Position numbers and translations under genes: made by a program. Source: a virus. From it: a DNA stretch of 33,073 nucleotides. Positions 7,149 to 14,530 of the stretch are shown in pieces. The first letter of the stretch is position 1; every line of letters starts with the position of its first letter. The stretch is from positions 1 through 33,073 of the IMG/VR virus record IMGVR_UViG_3300042878_000954, one strand, 5' to 3'. The notes below the pieces were generated by a model. It searched no databases, was not told the origin of the DNA, and saw only the letters and a list, made by a program, of their open reading frames with translations.

Positions 7149-7444
7149 TAGAAGCCCCATTCCTCTTCGCTGATGTCAATGAATGCTTCAAGGTGGTGTG
7201 CGTCTACCACTGCCCACGCTGGAGCAACTGGCTGACCTCGCCACAAGATTCCGTCGGGAAGCGAGACATTGCTGTCGTGTTCACCTTCGGTGACTAACTG
7301 AATTGCCACTACACATGGATCAACCATGTTCAGTGGTACTGCTGGGTAGTGATTGCTCTGCAGGTGCCATGCGAGCGCCTGTCGTAGTTCAATCATCCCG
7401 TCCCCTACGGCTTCCGCCATGCCTAGTGCGTTGATGTGTCCCAT
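7148..7444 (-). CDS. Hypothetical protein
   Basis: The 98-residue product starts MGHINALGMAEAV at 7444, where TAATG joins it to the 44-residue membrane protein gene and GAAGG lies upstream; a longer frame from 7525 would cover that gene and is rejected. The N-terminal helix is followed by a beta-rich half ending in acidic residues (ISEEEWGF). No motif is recognised. Confidence 0.6.
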   Translation of the reverse strand: MGHINALGMAEAVGDGMIELRQALAWHLQSNHYPAVPLNMVDPCVVAIQLVTEGEHDSNVSLPDGILWRGQPVAPAWAVVDAHHLEAFIDISEEEWGF

Positions 7445-7578
7445 TACTTTGCCTTCCTTCTGTCTCTGAACATGTCTACTGCCCGTGTTAATACGATCCC
7501 ATAAGAGACCCCAATTACAAACCACACAAAGCAGTCAATGAAATGCTCGCTTATGTGAATGGTGAATCCGTTATCCAT
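7444..7578 (-). CDS. Small single-pass membrane protein
   Basis: The 44-residue product MDNGFTIHI... carries one hydrophobic segment (CFVWFVIGVSYGIVL, about 16-30) and a basic C-terminus (RDRRKAK), which predicts the C-terminus inside. TTTAGGAGGG lies just before the ATG. TAATG couples it to the next gene. Small membrane proteins of this type in phages can be holin or superinfection factors, but nothing here decides the role. Confidence 0.7.
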   Translation of the reverse strand: MDNGFTIHISEHFIDCFVWFVIGVSYGIVLTRAVDMFRDRRKAK

Positions 7579-7586
7579 GTGCCCTC

Positions 7587-7793
7587 CTAAAGGCTCTTTG
7601 TTTGAATGTTGTTTGCTTTTCTGTACTCATCGCACGCATGTGCGAAGAACGCCTTGACATCAGCCACTGAGGCTTCAGTCTTTAACTTCTGCATGTCGGG
7701 ATACATCTCTGTGTCCCAGCAGAAGTTGTGTACTTGCTCGGCTTCCATATCGGTAATGCCGAGCAACATGACCATCATGTCTCGGAGCCTCAT
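7587..7793 (-). CDS. Hypothetical helical protein
   Basis: The 68-residue product starts MRLRDMMVMLL at 7793, overlapping the TGA of the preceding gene by ATGA; a start at 7811 is possible but less coupled. The sequence is mainly helical with a DVKAFFAHACDEYRK segment. No family is recognised. Confidence 0.6.
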   Translation of the reverse strand: MRLRDMMVMLLGITDMEAEQVHNFCWDTEMYPDMQKLKTEASVADVKAFFAHACDEYRKANNIQTKSL

Positions 7794-8035
7794 ACTGCAT
7801 CTCCGAGCCATACACGATCCTCATCGTCAAACCGCACGGTACGACCGTCCAGTGTTTGTACTTCTTCCACTACCCAGTCCAGTGTTGCTTGACCTGATTG
7901 CAATTGAGCAATCAATGCCGTGACCACATCGCTGTAGTTGAGATCGCCTGCGATCAATGTCGCAGGGTCGCTCGCACTGACTCCTTCTAGATACACGCCC
8001 GTTTGGAGCGAGATACTTACATTCCATTGCTTCAT
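7790..8035 (-). CDS. Hypothetical beta-rich protein
   Basis: The 81-residue product opens MKQWNVSISLQTGVYLEGV and has an acidic C-terminal half (VEEVQTLDGRTVRFDDEDRV). GAGGAGGTC precedes the ATG, within a weak hairpin (GATCT/AGGTC) like those of the downstream operon. Alternating polar and hydrophobic residues suggest a small beta sheet protein. Function unknown. Confidence 0.62.
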   Translation of the reverse strand: MKQWNVSISLQTGVYLEGVSASDPATLIAGDLNYSDVVTALIAQLQSGQATLDWVVEEVQTLDGRTVRFDDEDRVWLGDAV

Positions 8036-8322
8036 GATGACCTCCTCAGATCAGTGTTGTTGATAGGTGTTACAGGGTTACTTAGTGATGTTTCAATCCA
8101 ATCCAAGTCAATGTTGTACAGGTATACGACATGACCCTCAGGTGCGTAGAACTTGATGTAAGCGCCCGAATCGTCATCCTCAAACTGCTCATTGACACTG
8201 CCGATGTACTTCATCTTGGACAGTTGCTCTTGCCCGTAGTACTCGTTGGTATTGACGGAGGGGATCAAGAGATCCGCCTCCACCAAGTCCCTGCGCACTA
8301 CTGGATAGCCACCGAGGATCAT
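8032..8322 (-). CDS. Hypothetical protein
   Basis: The 96-residue product starts MILGGYPVVRRDLVEADLL at 8322, set by an ATGA overlap with the preceding gene rather than the longer frame to 8385. It contains LYNIDLDWIETSL and has a net acidic charge. No family is recognised. Confidence 0.6.
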   Translation of the reverse strand: MILGGYPVVRRDLVEADLLIPSVNTNEYYGQEQLSKMKYIGSVNEQFEDDDSGAYIKFYAPEGHVVYLYNIDLDWIETSLSNPVTPINNTDLRRSS

Positions 8323-8519
8323 TGCTCGCCCCCACAACGGCAGTTGCCATTGCATGGTGCGTACTGGGTCTGCTGGCTGTCCCAACCGTTCTCAGCGCAC
8401 TTGACACACCTCCACACATCGGAAGGTAGGTCAGACGCTGGACGGAAGTCGTGGTTACATGCGATTACCGCTGAAGGAACCGTCCCCTCGCTTTTGAAGT
8501 ATTGCGCCACGCTGTGCAT
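8319..8519 (-). CDS. Small zinc-binding protein
   Basis: The 66-residue product has two cysteine clusters: VIACNHDFRPASD followed by WRCVKCAENGW, and CNGNCRCGGEQ at the C-terminus. The first could form a treble-clef or ribbon of the type found in phage zinc proteins (CxHDF...WRCxKC). Start overlaps the upstream stop (TAATG). Confidence 0.65.
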   Translation of the reverse strand: MHSVAQYFKSEGTVPSAVIACNHDFRPASDLPSDVWRCVKCAENGWDSQQTQYAPCNGNCRCGGEQ

Positions 8520-8737
8520 TAGAAGATGTCCAGTTCAATGATCTTGGATAGTGAAATGTCAATCTCACGCTCGTTCTCGTAGGTGTCGTACGGGCTGTCT
8601 GTAGTCCACATTGACAACTCGGTGTCACTGACTCGTGAAACAATCCCTGTGTACGGGAATGTCTCCCTCGGGGATATCTGCACGAGTACTTCTACCTCGG
8701 TACCTTCATCCACATTGTCAAAATTGATCTTGCTCAT
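8519..8737 (-). CDS. Hypothetical beta-barrel-like small protein
   Basis: The 72-residue product begins MSKINFDNVDEGTEVEVLVQ and continues with alternating strands (YTGIVSRVSDTELSMWT), resembling a small SH3-like or OB-like barrel. This is a reading of strand pattern only. GAAGGAGG lies before the ATG. It overlaps the downstream and upstream genes. Confidence 0.6.
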   Translation of the reverse strand: MSKINFDNVDEGTEVEVLVQISPRETFPYTGIVSRVSDTELSMWTTDSPYDTYENEREIDISLSKIIELDIF

Positions 8738-9093
8738 TGGTTGCCTCCTTCAAGGTCTAACGCTGTTTGGTAATAATCCTCATTGCTTATTACTTGAATT
8801 TCGTACTTGGTGTTGAAGTCATCGTCCCACTGGTTCTCAGTTATGAAATAACCGATGCGGTTAACGATGTGTCGTCCAGCGATGATGTATGTGCCTTCCT
8901 CGCCGTCCACATATGTCCATGTGTAATGCAATGGCTGATCAAACACATGGTCAACTTCGGCACCGTATGTTTCAAACATGATGCCGTTGCCTTCATCGTC
9001 TGACCACGATGCATCTGCATCTAGGTGATTGACGATGGGCTTGTACTGCTCTTCCCATTCCTCAACTGACATCTTGATTACTGGCTCTAACAT
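8734..9093 (-). CDS. Hypothetical acidic protein
   Basis: The 119-residue product is rich in Asp, Glu, Trp and Tyr (VEEWEEQYKPIVNHLD, HYTWTYVDGEEGTYI) and has no recognised motif. The strong Shine-Dalgarno lies in a hairpin with stem GACCT/AGGTC. It is the first gene of the overlapping train that follows the leftmost structured RNA element. Confidence 0.6.
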   Translation of the reverse strand: MLEPVIKMSVEEWEEQYKPIVNHLDADASWSDDEGNGIMFETYGAEVDHVFDQPLHYTWTYVDGEEGTYIIAGRHIVNRIGYFITENQWDDDFNTKYEIQVISNEDYYQTALDLEGGNQ

Positions 9094-9142
9094 AAGACCT
9101 CCTCAGGTCATAGGGATTAACTAATCTATCGGGCACTATGTA

Positions 9143-9202
9143 CCCTCACAACCCACAAACAGAATTTATGGGCTGTGAGGGCACCACGAGCCGTAGCCCG
9201 TG
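9143..9202 (-). promoter_or_regulatory. Type II structured RNA element, copy A
   Basis: In the minus-strand transcript a first hairpin CACGGGC-UACG-GCUCGUG (9202-9185) contains a UNCG tetraloop and one G.U pair, and is followed by a long stem CCCUCACA-G-CCCA / UGGG-U-UGUGAGGG (9181-9143), again with a G.U pair. Both wobbles would be A.C mismatches on the other strand, so the minus RNA is the folded one. It fills the gap between the genes at 9213 and 9093. Confidence 0.75.
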
Positions 9203-9212
9203 ATGTTCCCAA

Positions 9213-9470
9213 TCAAGCGACATCCTCCCACCATGCCTGTGGCATGTAGAGGTACCCGCCCTCGTGCCAGCCGAATGAGTGACCGTCAGTAGCGACTTGA
9301 TCATTCAGCCATTCCGTGGCTACCTGTTCTTGATACCACGAGTCCTCAATGTCGGTGGGCTGGCGCCCATCCCACCCGAGTTCTCGTGCGAGCCTGCACG
9401 CTTCCATGGCGCTGTAGACGCCGTAGTGGTTGTCTAATAACAACCCAGTACCGAGCATTACTTTGCTCAT
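9213..9470 (-). CDS. Hypothetical protein
   Basis: The 85-residue product has a helical middle (AMEACRLARELGWDG) and several Trp in the second half (WYQEQVATEWLND). The start at 9470 overlaps the preceding stop. No family is recognised. Its stop is followed within 11 bp by the type II RNA element. Confidence 0.6.
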   Translation of the reverse strand: MSKVMLGTGLLLDNHYGVYSAMEACRLARELGWDGRQPTDIEDSWYQEQVATEWLNDQVATDGHSFGWHEGGYLYMPQAWWEDVA

Positions 9471-9763
9471 TGGTCTACCTCCATGTCAGCGAGTACCAGT
9501 GGAATCTTGTAGTCAATGTCGTACGACAAGACCACGAAGTCTTGTCCGTTGTTGTCTACATGGTTGCCTACGAGCGACTTGAGTTCTTCTTCGCCGTCTT
9601 CGCAGTAGAAGAAGACCTCATCGTCTCGGTTGCCCAGCGAGTCATACTCGCCGTTCCACTCGTTCTCATTCCATGTGCCAAACGAGATGTACACCTCGCT
9701 TTCGTCTTGCGTGTCCTTCCATTGGATGATTGCCCACGCACCTATTGGTGTTCCGATTGACAT
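9467..9763 (-). CDS. Hypothetical beta-rich acidic protein
   Basis: The 98-residue product starts MSIGTPIGAWAIIQW at 9763, joined by TAATG to the preceding gene; the longer frame to 9808 is rejected. Repeated acidic turns (TQDESEVYISF, YCEDGEEELKSL) alternate with strands. Function unknown. Confidence 0.6.
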   Translation of the reverse strand: MSIGTPIGAWAIIQWKDTQDESEVYISFGTWNENEWNGEYDSLGNRDDEVFFYCEDGEEELKSLVGNHVDNNGQDFVVLSYDIDYKIPLVLADMEVDQ

Positions 9764-9999
9764 TAGAACTCTCCTTCTTGTTTGATGTCGTAGTTGAGGT
9801 AATCCCAAACCAACTGGTTAACACTGTCGTAACCACCGTTGGCGTCAAACACTGCGACTGCACTGAGCCACAGTTTTGAGTCTGCCAACAGTTTGTTGTT
9901 GTCTTCGTCAGTGAACAAGTTTGATTCCCACCAAGAGATAGCGATCTCTTCGTCAGGATCAATCTCACTCAATAACTTGATTGCTTGACTTACTTTCAT
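9763..9999 (-). CDS. Hypothetical small acidic protein
   Basis: The 78-residue product begins MKVSQAIKLLSEIDPDEEIAI, a pattern shared by many small phage proteins (an N-terminal amphipathic helix followed by PDxEI and a Trp-rich strand). No function is known for that pattern. Its Shine-Dalgarno hairpin has stem GCCT/AGGC. Confidence 0.62.
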   Translation of the reverse strand: MKVSQAIKLLSEIDPDEEIAISWWESNLFTDEDNNKLLADSKLWLSAVAVFDANGGYDSVNQLVWDYLNYDIKQEGEF

Positions 10000-10028
10000 G
10001 GTGCCTCCTCAGGCTTTGTTTACTTGTA

Positions 10029-10087
10029 GTGAACGGGTGTTCACAGTCCCTAGTTGCGATTGAACGCCACGCCCGAGGCGCTAGGGG
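10029..10087 (-). promoter_or_regulatory. Type I three-way-junction RNA element, copy 1
   Basis: Minus-strand fold: P1 CCCTAG/CTAGGG (10048-10053 with 10081-10086) encloses P2 CGCC-TCG-GGCG and P3 GCG/CGC with loop UUCAAU; the P4 hairpin GTGAAC/GTTCAC (10029-10044, loop ACCC) follows. It lies between the stop at 10096 and the Shine-Dalgarno of the gene at 9999. Confidence 0.8.
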
Positions 10088-10095
10088 AATCTCAA

Positions 10096-10311
10096 TTAGA
10101 AGCCGTTCTTAGAACAGATCTCTCCGAGAGCATTTTGAATCTTCCGCTGTACAGCGACATATTGCTCCACAGTTCCCCATGGATAAATGCCATCGTCACC
10201 GAGTCGGTTGTAGATGGCTTCCATGCCCTCTTCAACCAACTGGTACAGGATGTCCAGTTCGGATCCACGGCGATCAATGCCTCCGCTGAGATTTATATTT
10301 AAGTTGTACAT
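10096..10311 (-). CDS. Hypothetical small protein
   Basis: The 71-residue product MYNLNINLSGG... has a helical second half (LVEEGMEAIYNRLGDD). Its Shine-Dalgarno AAGGAGGG lacks a clean hairpin, and there is only a 10-bp gap to the upstream gene, so no RNA element lies in front of it. Function unknown. Confidence 0.62.
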   Translation of the reverse strand: MYNLNINLSGGIDRRGSELDILYQLVEEGMEAIYNRLGDDGIYPWGTVEQYVAVQRKIQNALGEICSKNGF

Positions 10312-10321
10312 GGTGCCCTCC

Positions 10322-10558
10322 TTAGGCGCTTACTTGGTTGTCACGCTTGCGCAGAAACACTGCTCGGCTGATGTCTGCCAGCATCTCAATTAGATCGCCG
10401 TACTGGCTCTCGTTGATGATGTTGACTTCATTTCCTAAAGCAATCGTGTAAACACGACCGCTATAAGAGTGTGTGATGCCGTCAGCGTTTAAAGTAACAG
10501 TCTGTTCAACGAACAGGTTGTCACGATCTCTGACATGCGTGAATGTGTTTTCTTGCAT
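10322..10558 (-). CDS. Hypothetical protein
   Basis: The 78-residue product is beta-rich in its first half (QTVTLNADGITHSYSGRVYT) and helical in its second (YGDLIEMLADISRAVFLRKR). No family is recognised. Its start is preceded by a Shine-Dalgarno hairpin (GACCT/AGGTC) and by a type II RNA element. Confidence 0.62.
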   Translation of the reverse strand: MQENTFTHVRDRDNLFVEQTVTLNADGITHSYSGRVYTIALGNEVNIINESQYGDLIEMLADISRAVFLRKRDNQVSA

Positions 10559-10585
10559 GGCTTGACCTCCTCAGGTCGCTTACTT

Positions 10586-10662
10586 GAACATCGGATGATG
10601 TTCTGACAATACACAAGCGGTGTGCCAATGTACTGTCAGAACATCACGGGCTTGCGCCCGTG
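10586..10662 (-). promoter_or_regulatory. Type II structured RNA element, copy B
   Basis: Minus-strand order: hairpin CACGGGC-GCAA-GCCCGTG (10662-10645, GNRA loop), then a long stem ATGTTCTGACA-G-TACA / TGTA-T-TGTCAGAACAT (10644-10598). The 3' strand of that stem can instead pair with a second ATGTTC at 10591-10586, so two folds compete. Confidence 0.78.
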
Positions 10663-10746
10663 ATGCACTGTGATGGGTTCTCGTGAGGACAAGAACGCAC
10701 CGTCTGTCGCTACTGGCGCCGACCATGAGGCGCCGAGCGCCCACGA

Positions 10747-12279
10747 TCAAACCCCGTTGCCGATGATGCCTTCAATGAGCGATTGAGTGATGCTTGTCGC
10801 ACCCTCGGCGCCCATGTCCTCACCGTGCCCCGTCAAGACAGCCGAGACTGTCTCGTGTTTGGCATTCAGTAGCGCCCACATGCGATCGTCCACTGTTGGG
10901 ATCTCGCTTGTGTTGTCTACAGCCAGTAGCCACCATGCCACCACAGCGTTGTCTTGACCGATGCGATGCGCACGGTCTTCGGCTTGTACTGCGGAGGCTG
11001 GCTCCCATGGCAATTCAGCGAACACGACATGCGATGATGCGGTCAATGTGAGACCAACACCAGCGGATTGAAATTGTCCGATGAACACCTTGGCGCTACC
11101 AGTTTGGAATGCGTCAACTGCTTCCTGCTTCTGCACATCGCTGAGTCCGCCAGCCACCTTGACTACGCCGTGCTCATGAAGAGCACTGCTTAGTTGTGCG
11201 ATGACTTCTTTGTGATGTGCGAACACGATGACCTTCTCGCCTTGTGCGACAAGTTCTTCTACATGCTCCACCACATACGGGATCTTTGCGACACCGAGCA
11301 GTCTGCGCAGTGCATTCAGGCGTGTGATCACTTCAGCCTTAGAGGCTCGCTTCCACGCTTCAACACCGCCATTGGCGATGACAAAGTCACGGAAGTTCTC
11401 TTCGGCAGAGCGATATGCCACGAGATCGGTGTTGCTGATCTCGGTAGCAACCTGAGCACGGCGCTTGGCAGGTAGTTCCTTCAACACATCTGACTTGTTA
11501 CGCCTCACATAGCAGGTGCCACGCAATTTGTCGTTCAACTCAGTGGTGTTGGTTGCTCCGTTGTACACATAACCCCAGCCGTTGTGGATCGGGTCACAGT
11601 AACGAAACAGGAACGCTGACTTACCACCGAACACTCGGTCAAGCCTGTCAATGATTGACAATGGCGAGATCAATTCGTTCGGGCGGTTCACGATGATCGT
11701 TCCGCTCAAGAGCGTCACATAACCCTCAGTCGGGATTGACTTTGCGATATGTGAGATGCCCTTGGTGCGTCCCGACTTCGCATTCTTCGCACGGTGCGCC
11801 TCGTCCACGATCAGTGCGCCGAATTTGGCGCCAGCAAGTCTCACTGACCAAGTGTCAATGATGCTGTCACCAATAATGAGCACATCTGCTTTGGGAAGAG
11901 CCGTCACTTTGTTGCCCGACACAATGGCTGTTGTCAGCCACGGTGCGAACAGTGCGAAGGAGCGTTGCCAGTTGATGCGGAGCGATGGTGGCACTACAAC
12001 GAGGACTTTGTGTCCCTCCTTGTGTGCGTGCACTGCTACTGCGATGCCTTGTGGAGTCTTACCCAGCCCCATCTCATCTCCGATGATGGCACGGCGTTGC
12101 TTGAGGGCATACGCCACACCAGCACGCTGGAATGGGAAGAGAGGCTGGGCGAGGTCTACAGCGACTTCGCCATCGTGAGCACTGCTTAACGCATGGAGCG
12201 CAGGGTCAGCCGTGATGGCTGGCGCTACACGCTCAACACGACCAAGCAATGCGCTTAGTTCTCCTAGTTGTGTATTCAT
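10747..12279 (-). CDS. SNF2-family DNA helicase/translocase
   Basis: The 510-residue protein has both SF2 RecA lobes. Q-region FPFQRAGVAYAL at 48-59, motif I GDEMGLGKT at 67-75, motif Ia VLVVVPPSLRINW, motif II DEAH at 159-162, motif III LLSGT at 190-194, then lobe 2 with VIVFAHHKEVI, GLTLTASSHVVFAELPW and motif VI RAHRIGQ at 436-442. It is a compact SMARCAL1-like translocase without extra DNA-binding domains. In phages such enzymes are thought to act in replication, fork repair or displacement of host proteins. It is the largest gene of the RNA-element operon. Confidence 0.93.
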   Translation of the reverse strand: MNTQLGELSALLGRVERVAPAITADPALHALSSAHDGEVAVDLAQPLFPFQRAGVAYALKQRRAIIGDEMGLGKTPQGIAVAVHAHKEGHKVLVVVPPSLRINWQRSFALFAPWLTTAIVSGNKVTALPKADVLIIGDSIIDTWSVRLAGAKFGALIVDEAHRAKNAKSGRTKGISHIAKSIPTEGYVTLLSGTIIVNRPNELISPLSIIDRLDRVFGGKSAFLFRYCDPIHNGWGYVYNGATNTTELNDKLRGTCYVRRNKSDVLKELPAKRRAQVATEISNTDLVAYRSAEENFRDFVIANGGVEAWKRASKAEVITRLNALRRLLGVAKIPYVVEHVEELVAQGEKVIVFAHHKEVIAQLSSALHEHGVVKVAGGLSDVQKQEAVDAFQTGSAKVFIGQFQSAGVGLTLTASSHVVFAELPWEPASAVQAEDRAHRIGQDNAVVAWWLLAVDNTSEIPTVDDRMWALLNAKHETVSAVLTGHGEDMGAEGATSITQSLIEGIIGNGV

Positions 12280-12310
12280 GGTCTAGTTACCTCCTCAGGT
12301 AATTGTTAGT

Positions 12311-12376
12311 GGACTTGCGTCCTCACAACACACCAGTTGCCCGATGTGCTGTGAGGACGCCATGGCTTGCGCCATG
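12311..12376 (-). promoter_or_regulatory. Type II structured RNA element, copy C
   Basis: Minus-strand order: hairpin CATGGC-GCAA-GCCATG (12376-12361), long stem GTCCTCACA-G-CACA / TGTG-T-TGTGAGGAC (12358-12319) with one G.U pair, and an alternative hairpin GGAC-GCAA-GTCC (12322-12311) that uses the same GGAC strand. It sits directly before the Shine-Dalgarno hairpin (TTACCT/AGGTAA) of the SNF2 gene. Confidence 0.8.
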
Positions 12377-12387
12377 ACATCCTTGGG

Positions 12388-13113
12388 CTACATGCCCAAC
12401 CTGCTTGCGCAGTCATTGCCGATGCCTCGCTTGCGTGTTGCTTCATCAGTGAGATGACGCCCGCACACACCACACCGTCCGATCTCTTGACCGTACAGTG
12501 CTCGTGCCTGCACACGCTCTGCATCGTTGAGCGCTACGAGACGCTTGACAGCGTTCACGCCACGCTCACCAGTGAGTCGCTCGTCCTTGTGTCCACCTAC
12601 GATCAAGTAGATGGAGCGGTGACCCTTGAACTTCGGATCATGAAAACCCTTGTTTGTCTTCACCGCATAGAACACGAGGTCATTGGTGCCCGTTGACTTC
12701 ATTGCATAGAAGCCATCAGGCAATGTCCCGAACAACTCATTGCTCACACGCTCAGGCGCTACAGCAGTTTCGCTGGAGCACTGACCGAGTGCGTGATATG
12801 TCTGCCACTTACCACCGATGAGCAGTGCATGCCCAGCACCAACAGGTACTGGGTGCCCGCACAATGTGCACGGGTTCGCATACTTGTTGACGATGGTGCG
12901 CTCTGCCTTCGGCAAGTGATCGGTGCCCACACGCTTGATCTCAATGCGTTTGATCGCATCAATAACGGTGGACGCAGACTTGTTTGACAACTCATTCACC
13001 TTCTGATCAATGATGTACTGATCAACGCCAGCCTCATCTAGACCGAGTGTTGAAGCACGCTCTAAGAGCATCGTGCGAATGAATGCCTGTTGCTTTGGTG
13101 TTATTGCACCCAT
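12388..13113 (-). CDS. DUF6011-like zinc-binding protein
   Basis: The 241-residue protein has three parts. Residues 1-60 are helical (ITPKQQAFIRTMLLERA). The middle contains a CTLCGHPVPVGAGHALLIGGKW zinc knuckle, with the Gly-rich turn typical of proteins that mark their own cysteines, and then a domain with strands (NDLVFYAVKTNKGFHDPKF). The C-terminal CGVCGRHLTDEATRKRGIG then DCA fits DUF6011, a zinc domain frequent in actinophage genomes and often found near SNF2-type helicases. It probably binds nucleic acid, perhaps with the adjacent helicase. Confidence 0.8.
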   Translation of the reverse strand: MGAITPKQQAFIRTMLLERASTLGLDEAGVDQYIIDQKVNELSNKSASTVIDAIKRIEIKRVGTDHLPKAERTIVNKYANPCTLCGHPVPVGAGHALLIGGKWQTYHALGQCSSETAVAPERVSNELFGTLPDGFYAMKSTGTNDLVFYAVKTNKGFHDPKFKGHRSIYLIVGGHKDERLTGERGVNAVKRLVALNDAERVQARALYGQEIGRCGVCGRHLTDEATRKRGIGNDCASRLGM

Positions 13114-13154
13114 GGTAAGAACCTCCTCAGATTCTGTTTTGTGTTACTAAGTAT

Positions 13155-13222
13155 GGACTTGCGTCCTCGGAATGCACCGATGGGGGTCAGTGCACTCCGA
13201 GCACGCCATGGCTTGCGCCATG
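13155..13222 (-). promoter_or_regulatory. Type II structured RNA element, copy D
   Basis: Minus-strand order: hairpin CATGGC-GCAA-GCCATG (13222-13207), long stem CTCGGA-G-TGCAC / GTGCA-T-TCCGAG (13201-13166) with a G.U pair, and an alternative hairpin GGAC-GCAA-GTCC (13166-13155). The stem sequence differs from copy C but its shape is the same. Confidence 0.78.
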
Positions 13223-13241
13223 ACTGCCCATTGCTCATTAC

Positions 13242-13496
13242 TCACGCATTGGCAAGGTCGGAAGTGAGATCTGCGATCGCCTTCCACAACACTGTCTCAA
13301 GATCAGCGGTGTCACTGATAAAGAGTGTGATCGTTGACTCCAACTTTGCGTAACCGAATGACTCGTTGTCCTGCTCCCACTGGGGACGGCTGAACGCCAA
13401 GTCTTCGTACTCAATCACGAGATCAATCGTGTGGAGTCGTGAGTCACCAGTCTTCTCAATCCGAAGCCCAGTTACTTTGTGAATAGTTGCATCCAT
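13242..13496 (-). CDS. Hypothetical protein
   Basis: The 84-residue product has strand-rich halves (LHTIDLVIEYEDLAF, YAKLESTITLFI) and a helical C-terminus. No family is recognised. Its Shine-Dalgarno hairpin has stem GACCT/AGGTC. It is flanked on both sides by type II RNA elements. Confidence 0.62.
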   Translation of the reverse strand: MDATIHKVTGLRIEKTGDSRLHTIDLVIEYEDLAFSRPQWEQDNESFGYAKLESTITLFISDTADLETVLWKAIADLTSDLANA

Positions 13497-13533
13497 GGTG
13501 ACCTCCTCAGGTCTTATTAGTTAGGTTTGGGTT

Positions 13534-13604
13534 GGGCATTGTACTGCCCTCAGTACACACCGACAACGCCGATGTGTACTGAGGGCACCACGGCTTGCGC
13601 CGTG
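13534..13604 (-). promoter_or_regulatory. Type II structured RNA element, copy E
   Basis: Minus-strand order: hairpin CACGGC-GCAA-GCCGTG (13604-13589), a perfect 14-bp stem GCCCTCAGTACACA/TGTGTACTGAGGGC (13586-13546), and an alternative hairpin GGGCA/TGCCC (13549-13534) that competes for the outer end of that stem. This is the longest uninterrupted stem of the five. Confidence 0.8.
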
Positions 13605-13627
13605 ATGCTCCCGACTACCACTTACGA

Positions 13628-13951
13628 CTAGTTGTCGCTGTCTTCGTCCTCCTCCACATAGCCTGCTGGCATTGTGATGGATGGGAAGTAGACAACTGTC
13701 TCGTCACGACCCATGCTGTCGGTGCGCACCTCACGAAGAAGTTTCCTTGTCAGTGCTTGACCTTTACTGCCTGCGTCAGCAAGTGATGATCCGAGGATCA
13801 AGAATGCTGATGCCACATCTTCAGTCACAATGCCGAGGCATTGAGCGCCGTACATTGCACGACCCGAGTACTCCATTATGGAACCCGCTTCGTGGATGTC
13901 CAGTGTGTCAGTGATCTGTTCTAGATCCCAGTCTGTCAGTTGGTAACTCAT
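13628..13951 (-). CDS. Hypothetical protein
   Basis: The 107-residue product is helical for most of its length (LTDWDLEQITDTLDIHEAG, LSSLADAG region) and ends in an acidic tail (VEEDEDSDN). No family is recognised. Its Shine-Dalgarno hairpin uses TACCT/AGGTA, a compensated change from the usual GACCT/AGGTC. Confidence 0.62.
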   Translation of the reverse strand: MSYQLTDWDLEQITDTLDIHEAGSIMEYSGRAMYGAQCLGIVTEDVASAFLILGSSLADAGSKGQALTRKLLREVRTDSMGRDETVVYFPSITMPAGYVEEDEDSDN

Positions 13952-13980
13952 GGCTATACCTCCTCAGGTATTTGTATTCA

Positions 13981-14042
13981 CGACACTGTTGTGTCGCTAG
14001 TCCCTAGTCCGAATTGAATCGGCACGCCCAAGGCGCTAGGGG
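13981..14042 (-). promoter_or_regulatory. Type I three-way-junction RNA element, copy 2
   Basis: Minus-strand fold: P1 CCCTAG/CTAGGG (14002-14007 with 14036-14041), P2 CGCC-TTG-GGCG, UG linker, P3 CCGA-UUCAAU-TCGG, then P4 CGACAC-AACA-GTGTCG (13981-13996). Confidence 0.82.
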
Positions 14043-14052
14043 AACCACTCAC

Positions 14053-14433
14053 TCACCCGTAGACAATGTCACCGAGCACTGCGTACTGCATGATGTTGTC
14101 AGCACCGCATGCGTCAAGGTCTTCGTGGTTGACATCCCAACCAAGGGACACGAGCGCACCGTACGCCATAGCGATGTCATTCATTGACAACTTGGCGCTT
14201 TTGATGCTGGCTGGTGTTGGGAATGTGTCCCGATCGTAACGATCAGGATTCTCAACACCCACCAAGATGAACTTCTCACTTGGGTCAGTTGGCAAATTGT
14301 CATCGCTGTAGTCGTTCAGGTATCCGAACGCCTTCCACCAAGTCCATCCCAACCACCCTGATCCGAGAACTGCGGACATGAACTCTTCCGCATCCAGTCG
14401 GACGGTGACTGTAAGTGTTGTTGCTGTTTTCAT
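14053..14433 (-). CDS. Hypothetical protein
   Basis: The 126-residue product has a beta strand start (TLTVTVRLDAEEF), a Trp-rich segment GWLGWTWWKAFGYL, then a helical half ending in DIVYG. The pattern (long N-terminal strand, WW motif) resembles small phage proteins of unknown role. Its Shine-Dalgarno hairpin is the common GACCT/AGGTC form. Confidence 0.62.
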   Translation of the reverse strand: MKTATTLTVTVRLDAEEFMSAVLGSGWLGWTWWKAFGYLNDYSDDNLPTDPSEKFILVGVENPDRYDRDTFPTPASIKSAKLSMNDIAMAYGALVSLGWDVNHEDLDACGADNIMQYAVLGDIVYG

Positions 14434-14461
14434 GGTGTGACCTCCTCAGGTCTTATCGTCA

Positions 14462-14524
14462 CGACACCAATGGTGTCGCTAGTCCCGTGTTGACATTGAA
14501 GTCACACGCCCAAGGCGCACGGGG
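14462..14524 (-). promoter_or_regulatory. Type I three-way-junction RNA element, copy 3
   Basis: Minus-strand fold: P1 CCCGTG/CACGGG (14484-14489 with 14518-14523), P2 CGCC-TTG-GGCG, P3 TGAC-UUCAAU-GTCA, P4 CGACACC/GGTGTCG (14462-14478). The P1 sequence differs from other copies at paired positions on both strands. Confidence 0.82.
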
Positions 14525-14530
14525 AACCAA

